A DNA stretch of 64,000 bases. It comes from Muribaculaceae bacterium Isolate-104 (HZI) (lineage in GTDB: Bacteria; Bacteroidota; Bacteroidia; Bacteroidales; Muribaculaceae). Below the pieces are notes generated by a model. It was not told the DNA's origin. It did not search any database and was given only the letters and a program-made list of their open reading frames with translations. Below, piece by piece: positions 9,969 to 19,028 of this stretch. The translations under genes and the position numbers were made by a program. How positions within the stretch are numbered: the stretch's first letter is position 1; each line of letters starts with the position of its first letter. Where the stretch lies: assembly GCA_003762715.1 (NCBI GenBank), contig RIBJ01000030.1, positions 62,001 to 126,000 on the forward strand, read 5' to 3'.

Positions 9969-10919
9969 ATGAATAAAAGTGAAACACCGGTAGTGAGCAG
10001 GTTCGCACCATCTCCGACAGGCAGAATGCACCTCGGCAACCTCTTTACTGCATTGATGTCGTGGCTGGTGGCAAGAAAAAACGGCGGCAAATGGATTTTG
10101 CGCATAGAGGACCTTGACCCGCAACGCTCGAGGCTTGAGTATGCGCAACAGATTGAGGATGACCTGCTGTGGCTCGGTCTGGAGTGGGACGAAGGAGGTA
10201 TTGACGGCACCGGTGGGCGGGCACCTTATATGCAGAGTCTGCGTTCTGAATATTATGAATCTGCTCTGCGTTGTCTTGAGTCCAAAGGTCTGGTGTACCC
10301 GTGCTACTGTACAAAAGCCGACATCCTATCCACTCAGGCGCCACATGCTTCGGACGGACGAATAATATATCCGGGCACATGCCGCCCGGAGTGGGGCAAA
10401 AGAGTGGAGCGTGGCGGGCGCAAACCGGCATTCAGGCTTAAAGTGGACGGAAATGTCATTAATTTTGAAGATGAGGTCTTTGGCGCACAGTCTATAGACT
10501 TAAGCAGAGAGTTCGGCGATTTTATTCTGCGCCGAGCAGACGGCGCGTGGGCATATCAGCTTGCTGTAACGGTAGACGATGCCGCAATGGGTGTGACGCA
10601 TGTTGTCCGTGGCTGCGACTTGCTTGAAAGCTGTGCCCCGCAGATATATCTGTGCGGGTTGCTCGGATTGCATGAGCCAGATTACCTGCACCTGCCCCTG
10701 ATATGTAATGAGTCGGGCATACGGCTGAGCAAGCGAGACGCATCGCTTGGCATGGCAGAGCTGCGCCTCCGTTACACGCCGCAGCGTATATTGGGTTGCC
10801 TGGCTTATCTCGGCGGCATTATCTCCGACCCTGACGGGTGTTCTGCTCAGGAGCTTGTGCGATATTTCGATACAAAGAAAATACCTGCGAAAAAAACTAT
10901 ATGCGGCAATATGTTGTAA
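9969..10919 (+). CDS. gluQ: Glutamyl-Q tRNA(Asp) synthetase-like protein
   Basis: This is a 316-residue paralogue of the catalytic domain of glutamyl-tRNA synthetase. It has SRFAPSPTGRMHLGN (the HIGH-like motif) near residues 10-24, IEDLDPQR, and RLSKRD (the KMSKS-like motif) near residue 255. It lacks the anticodon-binding domain, as GluQ proteins do. GluQ enzymes attach glutamate to queuosine in tRNA(Asp). The cysteines in YPCYCT and GTCR resemble the GluQ zinc site. queA in the same window (61953) fits a cell that makes queuosine. The start lies immediately after a promoter box, suggesting a leaderless message. Confidence 0.9.
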   Translation: MNKSETPVVSRFAPSPTGRMHLGNLFTALMSWLVARKNGGKWILRIEDLDPQRSRLEYAQQIEDDLLWLGLEWDEGGIDGTGGRAPYMQSLRSEYYESALRCLESKGLVYPCYCTKADILSTQAPHASDGRIIYPGTCRPEWGKRVERGGRKPAFRLKVDGNVINFEDEVFGAQSIDLSREFGDFILRRADGAWAYQLAVTVDDAAMGVTHVVRGCDLLESCAPQIYLCGLLGLHEPDYLHLPLICNESGIRLSKRDASLGMAELRLRYTPQRILGCLAYLGGIISDPDGCSAQELVRYFDTKKIPAKKTICGNML

Positions 10920-10924
10920 CTTTG
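10917..10924 (+). promoter_or_regulatory. -7 box overlapping the gluQ stop codon
   Basis: TAACTTTG begins with the TAA stop of gluQ and lies 20 nt upstream of the MFS ATG at 10945. Confidence 0.6.
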
Positions 10925-10944
10925 CGGCAGCAAAAAGTTGTAAT

Positions 10945-12153
10945 ATGGCAGAGCTTCAGACACAATCGCTTGTTAAGGAAAAACTTTGGAACAGCAATTA
11001 CTGGAAGGTGATGTGCAGCAATTTCCTTCTGTTTTTTGCATTTTACATACTCACCCCGCTGCTCCCTATTTATCTTGACCGCCAGTTTTCGGCAGACAAG
11101 CACCATATAGGCATTGTTTTGAGCGGCTATGTAGTGGCTGCGCTGCTTATACGTCCTTTCAGCGGCTTTATGGTAGACTGTTTCAACCGTAAAAAGGTGC
11201 TGATGTTGTGTTTCTTTGTGTTTTTCATCTGTTTCGCAGGCTATATCGGCGCCGGAACGATACTGATGTTTGCTATAGTAAGAACCATGCACGGCATTCC
11301 GTTCGGAGCCGCTACTGTTGCGAACAGCACTGTTGCCATAGATGTGGTGCCGTCATCTCGCCGCAACGAGGGGATAGGCTACTACGGTCTCAGCAACAAC
11401 CTTGCCATGGCGGTGGCTCCCTCTGCCGGTATCTATATATACACTGCTACGGACAATTTCTCGCTTCTCTTCTGGATAGCGCTTGTGCTGGCTCTTGCCG
11501 GATTCTGCTGTACAGCTACAGTGAAGCTGCCGGTACGAGACATAGTAAAGGCCAAACCGGTGATGAGTCTTGACCACTTTTTTCTTACACGCGCATGGCT
11601 CATGGCAGCAAATGTCTGCCTGTTCGGGCTGTGTTGGGGCATCATGAGCAATTATGTGGCTATATACGGGCAGGAAAAACTCGGCATAACAGACGGTACC
11701 GGAATTTTTTTCATGATACTCAGCGCCGGGCTTTTTGTGAGCCGTCTGTTTGGCACCAAATCGCTCAGGAAAGGTCTTATTACCAGAAATTGTGTAAAAG
11801 GAGTACTGCTTTCCACAATAGGCTACACACTGTTTGCCCTTGCCTTTGGCAAATGGAGCTATTACCTGAGCGCTCTGTTTGTCGGGCTTGGCAACGGACA
11901 GATGTATCCCGCAATGCTTAATATGTTTGTAAAAGTGGCGCGACACGACCAGAGGGGTACTGCAAACTCTTCTATCTTGATTTCCTGGGATTTGGGAATG
12001 GGCATAGGCATTATTACAGGAGGTTTTGTAGCGCAGTACACAGGCTATGGCGCTGCCTTTTGGGTAACTGCCGTGGCTCAGGCGGCCGGAACCCTGCTAT
12101 TTATACTCGTGACACGTCATTTCTTCAGTCGCCGTCGCCTTGACATAGCATAA
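10945..12153 (+). CDS. MFS transporter
   Basis: This is a 402-residue major facilitator with about 12 hydrophobic helices. The signature loop between TM2 and TM3 reads GFMVDCFNRKKVL (a variant of GxxxDRxGRR), and RTMHGIPFGAA fits TM4. The protein is complete. The ATG at 10945 is chosen because it follows the promoter at 10917-10924 and gives a normal MFS N-terminus (MAELQTQSLVKEKLW). An in-frame upstream extension would lie inside gluQ. No substrate can be assigned. The glycan locus next door might suggest a sugar, but nothing in the sequence shows this. Confidence 0.88.
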   Translation: MAELQTQSLVKEKLWNSNYWKVMCSNFLLFFAFYILTPLLPIYLDRQFSADKHHIGIVLSGYVVAALLIRPFSGFMVDCFNRKKVLMLCFFVFFICFAGYIGAGTILMFAIVRTMHGIPFGAATVANSTVAIDVVPSSRRNEGIGYYGLSNNLAMAVAPSAGIYIYTATDNFSLLFWIALVLALAGFCCTATVKLPVRDIVKAKPVMSLDHFFLTRAWLMAANVCLFGLCWGIMSNYVAIYGQEKLGITDGTGIFFMILSAGLFVSRLFGTKSLRKGLITRNCVKGVLLSTIGYTLFALAFGKWSYYLSALFVGLGNGQMYPAMLNMFVKVARHDQRGTANSSILISWDLGMGIGIITGGFVAQYTGYGAAFWVTAVAQAAGTLLFILVTRHFFSRRRLDIA

Positions 12154-12238
12154 ACCCCGTACATGGCATCTTAATGGAATCCGCGTTGATAAAACGGCTC
12201 ATAATCCGGGATGGGATGACGGACTTGGTTATTAATAT

Positions 12239-13810
12239 ATGAAACTGAACAATAAATTTTTGCGAATTTTGGTGAGCCTACTGATATCGGCAGGCTCCCT
12301 TGGTGTCGCGGCGGCGGCAGGCTGTGATGTTTTGCCGACACCGCAGTCGGTAGTGCCGCAGAAAGGTTTTTGCCGTGTTGGTGATTTTGTGGCGCTTTCG
12401 TTTAAAATTACGCCCGATGTGCAGATTCCGTCCAAGGAGTTGGCTGAAGCGATTGTTGGAAAAGGAGTCAATATACGACAGGTATCGACTGTTGATACGG
12501 TTTTGGCTCCGGAGTCCTACGCGCTAACTGTTTCCGGCACCGGTGCGGAGATAACGGCATCCTCTTATTCCGGTCTGATATATGGTCTGCAGACTCTCGC
12601 CCAGCTTGTATCGGACAAAAACGAGGTGGAGTGTGTCACAATAAGCGACACACCACGGTGCGGCTGGAGGGGCTTTATGCTTGATTCAGGGCGGCAGTGG
12701 CAGTCGGTTGAGACAATAAAAAAGTATATCGACATGGCCTCGATGCTTAAGCTCAACCGGTTTCACTGGCATCTCACCGAGGGGCTTGGATGGCGTCCCG
12801 AAATTAAGGCTTATCCCAATCTTACCGAAATAGGTGCGAATGTGGGTCATGCTCCCGGTCAGAAAGGCTGTTATTCGCGGGAACAGATGGCTGAAATTGT
12901 CGAATATGCGGCGCAAAGAGCTGTACAGATAGTGCCTGAAATAGATATTCCGGGACATTCCGAAGCTGCTTTGGTGGCTTATCCGTGGGCTTCATGTACC
13001 GGCAGCGACATAAAGGTGCCGGAGGTAGGCTTTTCCGACAATATTTTCTGTGCCGGAAAAGATACCACCATAGCCATGCTTGAAACCATACTTGATGAAA
13101 TCTGTGACATATTTCCCTCCGAATACATCCATATCGGGGGCGACGAGGCTCCGAAAGGCAACTGGGACAAGTGTCCTCACTGTATCGGAAGAATAAATAA
13201 TCTGGGACTGAAGGATTCTCATGACCTTCAGCTATGGCTTGCCGCAAGAATGGCTACTCATCTTAAAACCAGAAACCGCAAGGCTGTGATGTGGGGCGAT
13301 GTGGTGTATTCGACCGGCTACCCTCTTCCTGACAATTGTGTGGTACAGTGGTGGAACTTCCGTTCAAAAGGTGACTTGGCGGTTAGAAATGCCCTTAAGT
13401 CAGGACTGGAGGTGATACTGAGTCCGAACTACTATAATTATCTGAATTTCCCGGTAACGCCCTGGGCAGGGTATTCTGCCGAGCGTACTTTTGACTTGGA
13501 GGACGCTTATTGCCGCAATCCCATGACAGCTGTCCTTGACGAGGACAACCCTTTGGTGCTTGGTGCAACCTGTGCTCTGTGGACCGACTACGGCGTTACT
13601 GAAAGCATGATTGACAGCCGTGTGTTTCCACGAATATTCGCTTTGACCCAGCGTATGTGGCATAGGGGAGAAGAACTGACATACGAGGCGCTGTGTGCCC
13701 GCATTGCCAAAGTACGCCCATTTTTTGAAAAGCGCGGCTTCTGTTTCGGACCGGCAGACCGGGCTGAGGCGGCAAATTATTACTGGAGCATTTGCCAGCC
13801 CGTTCCTTGA
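12239..13810 (+). CDS. Beta-N-acetylhexosaminidase, GH20
   Basis: This 523-residue secreted enzyme has a signal peptide (about residues 1-27), a GH20 N-terminal alpha/beta domain (about 30-135) and a catalytic TIM barrel. The barrel carries LKLNRFHWHLTEGLGWRPEIK (about 170-190), IVPEIDIPGH (about 231-240) and HIGGDEAPKGNW with the catalytic pair Asp302-Glu303. GH20 enzymes remove terminal GlcNAc or GalNAc by substrate-assisted catalysis. It is followed convergently by the fucosidase/sulfatase pair, so a role in trimming mucin or N-glycan chains is likely. That is inference from context. The export route (periplasm or surface) is not clear, as no lipobox is seen. Confidence 0.94.
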   Translation: MKLNNKFLRILVSLLISAGSLGVAAAAGCDVLPTPQSVVPQKGFCRVGDFVALSFKITPDVQIPSKELAEAIVGKGVNIRQVSTVDTVLAPESYALTVSGTGAEITASSYSGLIYGLQTLAQLVSDKNEVECVTISDTPRCGWRGFMLDSGRQWQSVETIKKYIDMASMLKLNRFHWHLTEGLGWRPEIKAYPNLTEIGANVGHAPGQKGCYSREQMAEIVEYAAQRAVQIVPEIDIPGHSEAALVAYPWASCTGSDIKVPEVGFSDNIFCAGKDTTIAMLETILDEICDIFPSEYIHIGGDEAPKGNWDKCPHCIGRINNLGLKDSHDLQLWLAARMATHLKTRNRKAVMWGDVVYSTGYPLPDNCVVQWWNFRSKGDLAVRNALKSGLEVILSPNYYNYLNFPVTPWAGYSAERTFDLEDAYCRNPMTAVLDEDNPLVLGATCALWTDYGVTESMIDSRVFPRIFALTQRMWHRGEELTYEALCARIAKVRPFFEKRGFCFGPADRAEAANYYWSICQPVP

Positions 13811-13841
13811 GTAAAAACAGTTTCTGAATTACTGATACAAG

Positions 13842-13881
13842 AGCGGCGACCTGACTTGTGAAAAGCTGTCAAGTCGCCGCT
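13842..13881. terminator. Bidirectional hairpin between GH20 and GH29 genes
   Basis: AGCGGCGAC pairs with GTCGCCGCT, extended inward by TGAC/GTCA. It lies between two convergent genes and probably ends both transcripts. Confidence 0.65.
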
Positions 13882-13932
13882 TGTCTGTGCAGCGTCGGTT
13901 TCGGTGTCAAAACCGACATCAGGAATATCCGA

Positions 13933-15717
13933 TTACTTCACTTTAAGTATCTCGAGTTTGCCGGAGGCTTTGGGTTCGTCGTCTGTGCTGACAATGCGAA
14001 TCCAACGGGCATTCACCGGGCTGCTGAATACCACGCGTTGCGGTATCGGGTTGTTGAATATGTTTCCGAACTCGCCTACGGTTTGCACACGCTGCCATTT
14101 GGCGCCGTCATTGCTTGTTTCCGCAACATATTTGAATATCGGTTTTTCGTCTTTTGCCGGAGAGTATATGAATCCTGCTATTTTTGTATCGCTTCCGGCA
14201 TCACATACGAGAGCTGAGCCGTCAACGGTCGATTTGCCTATAACATCAAATTCGGTTTCACGGGCTGCAAGGTTGTCAGGCATTATTACATAATAAGCCT
14301 TTACCGGACGCACATGAGGGGTGTTGCGGGTGGATACTATGTTCACTCTCAGGCTGTCGGCAACGATATCGTCGTCCATTACAAGTATACGTTTTTTACC
14401 GATTGTGGTGCCTTCCGTAACCGGTTTCCAGGCGCCGTCTGTGAGGGCTTCCACAACGAATTTTTCAACGCGCTGTCCTTTGCTGATGTCCTCCGACAGC
14501 ACTACGGTGTTGATTTTTGACTGAGGGTTAAGTGCCGCGCTCATGGTAGCTGAATCAGCTGAAGCCACAAGGTCATTTGAGAAATTGTCGTCCACCCACT
14601 TGCGGAATTCCTTGAGACGAGCCACATCGGCATCTGCAATCAGACCTCTGCGGTCGGGGGGGATGTTGAGAAGAAGCACTGAGTTGCGACCCACAGACGA
14701 AAGGTATATGTCTGCCATCTTGGCAAGGCTTTTCGGCTGCTGAGAGTCGTGATAGAACCAGCCCGGACGAATGGATACATCCACCTCCGACGGCCACCAG
14801 CGCACTTCCTTGGCTTTTGCGAGCATCTCGCGGTCGCCTATATTCTTTGCCATGGCGTTGATGCCGAGCGAATCGTTGTAGGATGCCGACTCAGGGAAAA
14901 TGGAGGGCATAAGGGGGGTCACACTCCATTCGGTTTCGCGTCCCACTCCGCCTTCGTTGCCAACCCAGCGCACGTCGTCACCGGTAATGGCGAGCACTGC
15001 TTCAGGCTGAAGCTGCTCCATGACCTGGCGGAAACGATTCCAGTCATATTCCTGTTTCTTTCCGTTGGGACCTTCGCCGCAGGCTCCGTCAAACCACACT
15101 TCATCTATTTTTCCGTAGTTGGTGAGCAGTTCGGTGAGCTGTGCCACAAACTGGTCGTTGTAAGCCTCCGAGTCACCGTATTTGGGCGAATTCCTGTCCC
15201 ATGGCGACAGGTATATGCCCAGTTTCATGCCGTATTTGTCGCATGCGTCGCGAAGTTCTTTCACAACATCGCCCTTGCCGTCTTTCCACGGCGAGCTTGC
15301 AACAGAGTGGTCGGTGGTCTGTGTGGGCCACAGGCAAAATCCGTCATGGTGTTTGGCTGTGAGTATCACAAGTTTGAATCCGGCGTCCTTAAGGGTTTTG
15401 ACCCACTGCTCGGCGTCAAGCTCTGTCGGGTTGAATAGAGCCGGGTCCTCCTTGCCGTCGCCCCATTCGCGGTCGGTAAAGGTGTTGATGCCGAAGTGCA
15501 GGAATGCGGTAAGCTCAAGGTCCTGCCATGCGAGCTGATTGGCGGTAGGCACGGTGCGAGAGGCAATGTCCACTCTTTCGTCGAGTGTCGCCTCCGCAGG
15601 CAGTTGTGCTACCTTGACATAGTATTGCTCAGGTGCGGCTGTGGCACACTGGCTCATCACTGCCACTGCTGCCGAGCCAAACAGCAGAGCAAGAGTTTTT
15701 ATAGCGAATCTGTTCAT
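13933..15717 (-). CDS. Alpha-L-fucosidase, GH29, with C-terminal discoidin-like region
   Basis: This 594-residue secreted glycosidase has a signal peptide (about residues 1-28) and a GH29 barrel containing FLHFGINTF (72-80) and ILTAKHHDGFCLWPT (about 118-132). The likely nucleophile is Asp210 in KIDEVWFDGACGEGPNG. The last ~130 residues resemble an F5/8 type C (discoidin) carbohydrate-binding domain (ASGKLEILKVK end). The enzyme removes alpha-linked fucose from host glycans. It lies 14 bp downstream of the sulfatase stop on the same strand, so the two are almost certainly one operon. The identity of the acid/base residue was not determined. Confidence 0.94.
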   Translation of the reverse strand: MNRFAIKTLALLFGSAAVAVMSQCATAAPEQYYVKVAQLPAEATLDERVDIASRTVPTANQLAWQDLELTAFLHFGINTFTDREWGDGKEDPALFNPTELDAEQWVKTLKDAGFKLVILTAKHHDGFCLWPTQTTDHSVASSPWKDGKGDVVKELRDACDKYGMKLGIYLSPWDRNSPKYGDSEAYNDQFVAQLTELLTNYGKIDEVWFDGACGEGPNGKKQEYDWNRFRQVMEQLQPEAVLAITGDDVRWVGNEGGVGRETEWSVTPLMPSIFPESASYNDSLGINAMAKNIGDREMLAKAKEVRWWPSEVDVSIRPGWFYHDSQQPKSLAKMADIYLSSVGRNSVLLLNIPPDRRGLIADADVARLKEFRKWVDDNFSNDLVASADSATMSAALNPQSKINTVVLSEDISKGQRVEKFVVEALTDGAWKPVTEGTTIGKKRILVMDDDIVADSLRVNIVSTRNTPHVRPVKAYYVIMPDNLAARETEFDVIGKSTVDGSALVCDAGSDTKIAGFIYSPAKDEKPIFKYVAETSNDGAKWQRVQTVGEFGNIFNNPIPQRVVFSSPVNARWIRIVSTDDEPKASGKLEILKVK

Positions 15718-15731
15718 TTTTCTGTAATGCG

Positions 15732-17321
15732 TTATTTTATTGGAAATTGTTCGCGGATGGGGTCGTCATACTGTTCCTGAGCCTCTTTCAGCTTCTGCAT
15801 CATACGCGCTGTAACCTCTTCTGTGCCGGGTTTGCCGTAGATGTTGTTCATCTCGTTGGGGTCCTCCTTGAGGTCATACAGTTCCCATACGTCGATGTCG
15901 TTATAGAAGTGCATCAGCTTGTAGCGGTCATCGCGCACTCCGTAGTGGCGTTTAACTGCATGTTCTGCGGGATATTCGTGATAGTGGTAGTAGAGATTGT
16001 CGCGCCACTGGTCAGGACCTTTTTTGTCGCGGAGCAGGGGCATCAGCGACATACCCTGCATGTCTTCAGGCACCTCTACGCCGGCGAGTTCAAGGAATGT
16101 GGGCGCATAGTCGATGTTCTGTACCATTTCGGACACATCGCCGCGGCGTTCAAGTCCCTCAGGAAGAAGCATGACAAGGGGAGTGCGCATAGACTCCTCG
16201 TACATGAAGCGCTTGTCAAACCAGCCGTGCTCGCCCATGTAGAAACCCTGGTCGGAAGTGTACACAACAAGAGTGTTGTCGAGCATGTCATGCTCTTCGA
16301 GGTAGTCAAGCACTCTGCCTACATTGTCGTCAAGGCTCTTGACAACCTTCATGTAGTCGCGCATATATCTCTGGAATTTCCATTCGGCGAGTTCTTTGCC
16401 GGTACGTCTGTTTTTGTAGAAATCGTCGATAATAGGCTGGTAGTGCGCGTCAAAGGCAGCTCTCTGAGCGCTGTCCATTCGTCCGATAATAGAGAGGTAT
16501 GCACCTTTGAGGCGGGTATTTACGGTGTCGTTCAGCATCTTGAGGTCATAGATTATGTCAAGATCCTTGCCTATAGACATTTCCTGGGCGGCTGCGGCGG
16601 GTCTGCCGGCATAGTCGTCGTAGAATGTCTCAGGCACCGGGAAATTTGTGTCCTCGAACAGTGCGAGGTCGCAGGTGTCGGCAATCCAGTCGCGGTGTAT
16701 CGCCTTGTGGTGTATCAGTAGTGCGAAAGGTTTGTTTTTGTCTCTTTCGTTTTCAAGCCAGTTGAGGCTCTTGTCGGTAATCAGAGTGGTGAGGTAGCCG
16801 TGTTCTGTCACTGTGTCTCCTTCCTGACGTATGAACCGGGGATTGTAGTAATCGCCTTGTCCGGGAAGAATTTCCCAGCGGTCAAATCCGGTGGGCAGAG
16901 TCTCGAGATGCCATTTGCCGAATATCGCGGTCTGGTATCCCGCTTTCTGAAGATATTTTGGAAATGTCGGCTGTGAGCCGTCAAACACACTCATCTCGTT
17001 GCTCAGAAATCCGTTTTTGTGGCTGTGCTTGCCGGTGAGCATGCATGCTCTTGAGGGCCCGCTGAGCGAGTTCGCTACAAAACTGTTTGTAAATCTCACA
17101 CCGTCACGCGCAATGCGGTCCAGATTCGGAGTGTTGATGTAGCGGGTGTCATAACAGCTCATCATCTGCGCTGTATGGTCATCTGTCATTATGTACACAA
17201 TGTTCATCGGCTTTTGCTGCTGTTGGTCAGCGGTCTTTGCCGTGGAACAAGAAACCAAAGGAGTGATAGCTGCTATCGCGGCTACCGGCACTGTTACCGA
17301 GTCGTGGCGTAATTTTGTCAT
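15732..17321 (-). CDS. Serine-type sulfatase, S1 family, lipoprotein
   Basis: This 529-residue formylglycine-dependent sulfatase has the N-terminal metal motif YIMTDDHTAQM (Asp46-Asp47) and the maturation motif S87-G-P-S-R, followed by ACMLTGKH. Serine rather than cysteine at the modified position requires an anaerobic radical-SAM maturase, which is encoded next door. LVSC (Cys25) looks like a lipobox. The C-terminal HYHEYPAEHAVKRHYGVRDDRYKL and YNDIDVWELYDL resemble sulfatases acting on GlcNAc-6-sulfate (S1_11-like). That subfamily call is from memory of the pattern and is tentative. It is the first gene of the operon with the fucosidase, consistent with desulfating mucin or heparan-type glycans. 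Confidence 0.93.
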   Translation of the reverse strand: MTKLRHDSVTVPVAAIAAITPLVSCSTAKTADQQQQKPMNIVYIMTDDHTAQMMSCYDTRYINTPNLDRIARDGVRFTNSFVANSLSGPSRACMLTGKHSHKNGFLSNEMSVFDGSQPTFPKYLQKAGYQTAIFGKWHLETLPTGFDRWEILPGQGDYYNPRFIRQEGDTVTEHGYLTTLITDKSLNWLENERDKNKPFALLIHHKAIHRDWIADTCDLALFEDTNFPVPETFYDDYAGRPAAAAQEMSIGKDLDIIYDLKMLNDTVNTRLKGAYLSIIGRMDSAQRAAFDAHYQPIIDDFYKNRRTGKELAEWKFQRYMRDYMKVVKSLDDNVGRVLDYLEEHDMLDNTLVVYTSDQGFYMGEHGWFDKRFMYEESMRTPLVMLLPEGLERRGDVSEMVQNIDYAPTFLELAGVEVPEDMQGMSLMPLLRDKKGPDQWRDNLYYHYHEYPAEHAVKRHYGVRDDRYKLMHFYNDIDVWELYDLKEDPNEMNNIYGKPGTEEVTARMMQKLKEAQEQYDDPIREQFPIK

Positions 17322-17349
17322 TAGATAAAAGGGATTAAAAAATACAAAT

Positions 17350-17391
17350 GCAAAAATAACGATAAAATCCGGATAATAATGTTATTTTTGC
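17350..17391. promoter_or_regulatory. Symmetric divergent promoter of sulfatase and its maturase
   Basis: A perfect 11-bp inverted repeat (17350-17360 and 17381-17391) carries a TATTTTTG -7 box pointing outward in each arm: minus strand 17351-17358 for the sulfatase, plus strand 17383-17390 for the maturase. The -33 region of each promoter falls in or next to the other arm. Confidence 0.65.
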
Positions 17392-17433
17392 AGTTCTTTT
17401 ACCGATAAAACAGACCGACAGCCCTGATTTTAC

Positions 17434-18627
17434 ATGATAAATCCGTTTTCTCATCCTATATACGTCATGCCCAAGCCGGTGGGCTCTTCCTGCAATCTGG
17501 CATGCGAGTACTGCTACTATCTTGAAAAGAAAGGGTATTACCCGGATGCGTCACGGCAGCTTATGAGCGATGCCACTCTCGAGGAGTTTGTCAGCCAGTA
17601 CATAGCGGCACAGACCGTGCCTGAAGTGATGTTCACATGGCATGGCGGCGAGGCTACAATGCGCCCGGTGGAGTTTTACAGGAAGGCAATGGCGCTCCAG
17701 AAAAAGTATGGCGCAGGGAAGCGCATAGAAAACTGTCTTCAGACCAATGCCACACATCTCACCGATGAATGGTGTCGTTTTTTAAAAGAAAACGATTGGC
17801 TTGTGGGTGTGTCGATAGACGGCCCCGAAGAGTTTCACAACGAGTACAGGCGCACTGCCGCAGGCAAAGCCACGTTTCGCAATGTGATGCGAGGCATCCA
17901 GCTGCTGCAGAGGCACGGTGTGGAGTGGAACGCCCTTGCTGTTGTCAATGACTACAATGCGGATTATCCAGTGGAATTCTACCGATTTTTCAAGTCGATA
18001 GGATGCCGCTTCATTCAGTTTACCCCTGTGGTGGAGAGGCTTGCCGCCGACAACCGGCTCGCTGATGTGGCTACTGCCGGCGAAATGGCTCCGTTTTCTG
18101 TGACCCCGCGCCAGTGGGGCAATTTTCTCACAGGTGTGTTTGACGAGTGGGTGAAAGAGGATGTAGGGCAGGTGTTCGTGCAGATTTTCGATGCGACACT
18201 TGCCAATTGGGTCGGGGCTACCCCCGGAGTGTGTACGCTCGCCAAGCAGTGCGGACACGCGGCTGCAATGGAGTGGAACGGCGATGTGTACTCGTGCGAC
18301 CACTTTGTTTTTCCGGCATACCGACTCGGCAATATCCACACTTCACACCTTATAGAAATGATGGGCAGTGAGGCTCAGCTCAGTTTCGGCGCCGCCAAGC
18401 GCGACAATCTGCCGGGGCAGTGCCGCAGTTGCCGGTGGCTCTTTGCCTGCAACGGCGAATGTCCCAGAAACCGTTTCGCAGTCACAGCCGATGGCGAGTC
18501 GCACCTTAACTATCTGTGCGAGGGTTACAGACAATACTTTGAGCATGTGGCTCCCTACATGGACTTTATGAAAGCGGAGCTTGCTGCCGGGCGACCGCCG
18601 GCAAATGTCAACGGCAAGCGGTTTTGA
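17434..18627 (+). CDS. Anaerobic sulfatase-maturating enzyme, radical SAM/SPASM
   Basis: This 397-residue enzyme oxidises the active-site Ser or Cys of sulfatases to formylglycine. The radical-SAM cluster is C20-x3-C24-x2-C27 in CNLACEYCYYLEKKG. FTWHGGEATMRP is the glycine-rich SAM-contact region. A C-terminal SPASM domain supplies cysteines for two further [4Fe-4S] clusters (CTLAKQCGHAA, VYSCDHFVFP, CRSCRWLFACNGECPRNRF). The arrangement matches anSME/ChuR proteins closely. It is divergent from the serine-type sulfatase, which is its obvious client, and shares a symmetric promoter with it. The start MINPFSHPIYVMPKP is typical of the family. Confidence 0.95.
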   Translation: MINPFSHPIYVMPKPVGSSCNLACEYCYYLEKKGYYPDASRQLMSDATLEEFVSQYIAAQTVPEVMFTWHGGEATMRPVEFYRKAMALQKKYGAGKRIENCLQTNATHLTDEWCRFLKENDWLVGVSIDGPEEFHNEYRRTAAGKATFRNVMRGIQLLQRHGVEWNALAVVNDYNADYPVEFYRFFKSIGCRFIQFTPVVERLAADNRLADVATAGEMAPFSVTPRQWGNFLTGVFDEWVKEDVGQVFVQIFDATLANWVGATPGVCTLAKQCGHAAAMEWNGDVYSCDHFVFPAYRLGNIHTSHLIEMMGSEAQLSFGAAKRDNLPGQCRSCRWLFACNGECPRNRFAVTADGESHLNYLCEGYRQYFEHVAPYMDFMKAELAAGRPPANVNGKRF

Positions 18628-18691
18628 TAGCCGCCCGCGCATCTGCAAAGAGCAGATTCCACACAATTGTAAAATAAATCAAAGCGCGGAA

Positions 18692-18723
18692 TTTGCTCAT
18701 AAAAAAGATTTTGTCTAAATTTG
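18692..18723 (+). promoter_or_regulatory. rpmH promoter
   Basis: TTTG at 18692-18695 and TAAATTTG at 18716-18723, separated by 20 nt, form a near-ideal Bacteroidetes -33/-7 pair 45 nt upstream of rpmH. Confidence 0.75.
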
Positions 18724-18768
18724 CACTCTGAATTGCGAATATAAATAATAAAAATATAAAATACGGCA

Positions 18769-18924
18769 ATGAAAAGAACATTTCAACCTTCTAACAGAAA
18801 GAGAGTTAACAAGCATGGCTTCCGTGAAAGAATGGCAACAGCCGATGGCCGCAAGGTGCTTGCACGCCGCCGCGCCAAAGGTCGCAAACGTCTCACTGTA
18901 AGCTGCTCTATTGCCGGAAAATAA
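18769..18924 (+). CDS. rpmH: 50S ribosomal protein L34
   Basis: A 51-residue very basic protein starting [22 protein letters not shown], continuing with the conserved [10 protein letters not shown] core and ending in a short SCSIAGK tail as in other Bacteroidetes. It is a component of the large ribosomal subunit. It is monocistronic, with a strong promoter upstream and a strong hairpin terminator downstream. The usual rpmH-rnpA-dnaA neighbourhood is absent here. Confidence 0.97.
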   Translation: MKRTFQPSNRKRVNKHGFRERMATADGRKVLARRRAKGRKRLTVSCSIAGK

Positions 18925-18971
18925 ATTAAGGCGGCGCAAAACAGCCGCTTGAGTTGACCGGTCAGTAAACA

Positions 18972-19014
18972 AAACAACAGGGGCGCAGCCATTATGGTTG
19001 CGCCCCTGTTGTTT
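18972..19014. terminator. Bidirectional terminator, rpmH / META lipoprotein
   Basis: A perfect 16-bp stem (18972-18987 with 18999-19014) is extended by three further pairs around an ATTAT loop. The arms are A-rich and T-rich at the outer ends, so it can act for both converging transcripts. Confidence 0.85.
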
Positions 19015-19028
19015 GTGATAGCCTCGGC

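Noticed and set aside
15747-16721. 324-codon frame antisense to the sulfatase
   Set aside because: Valine/histidine-rich shadow; the sulfatase frame holds all catalytic motifs.
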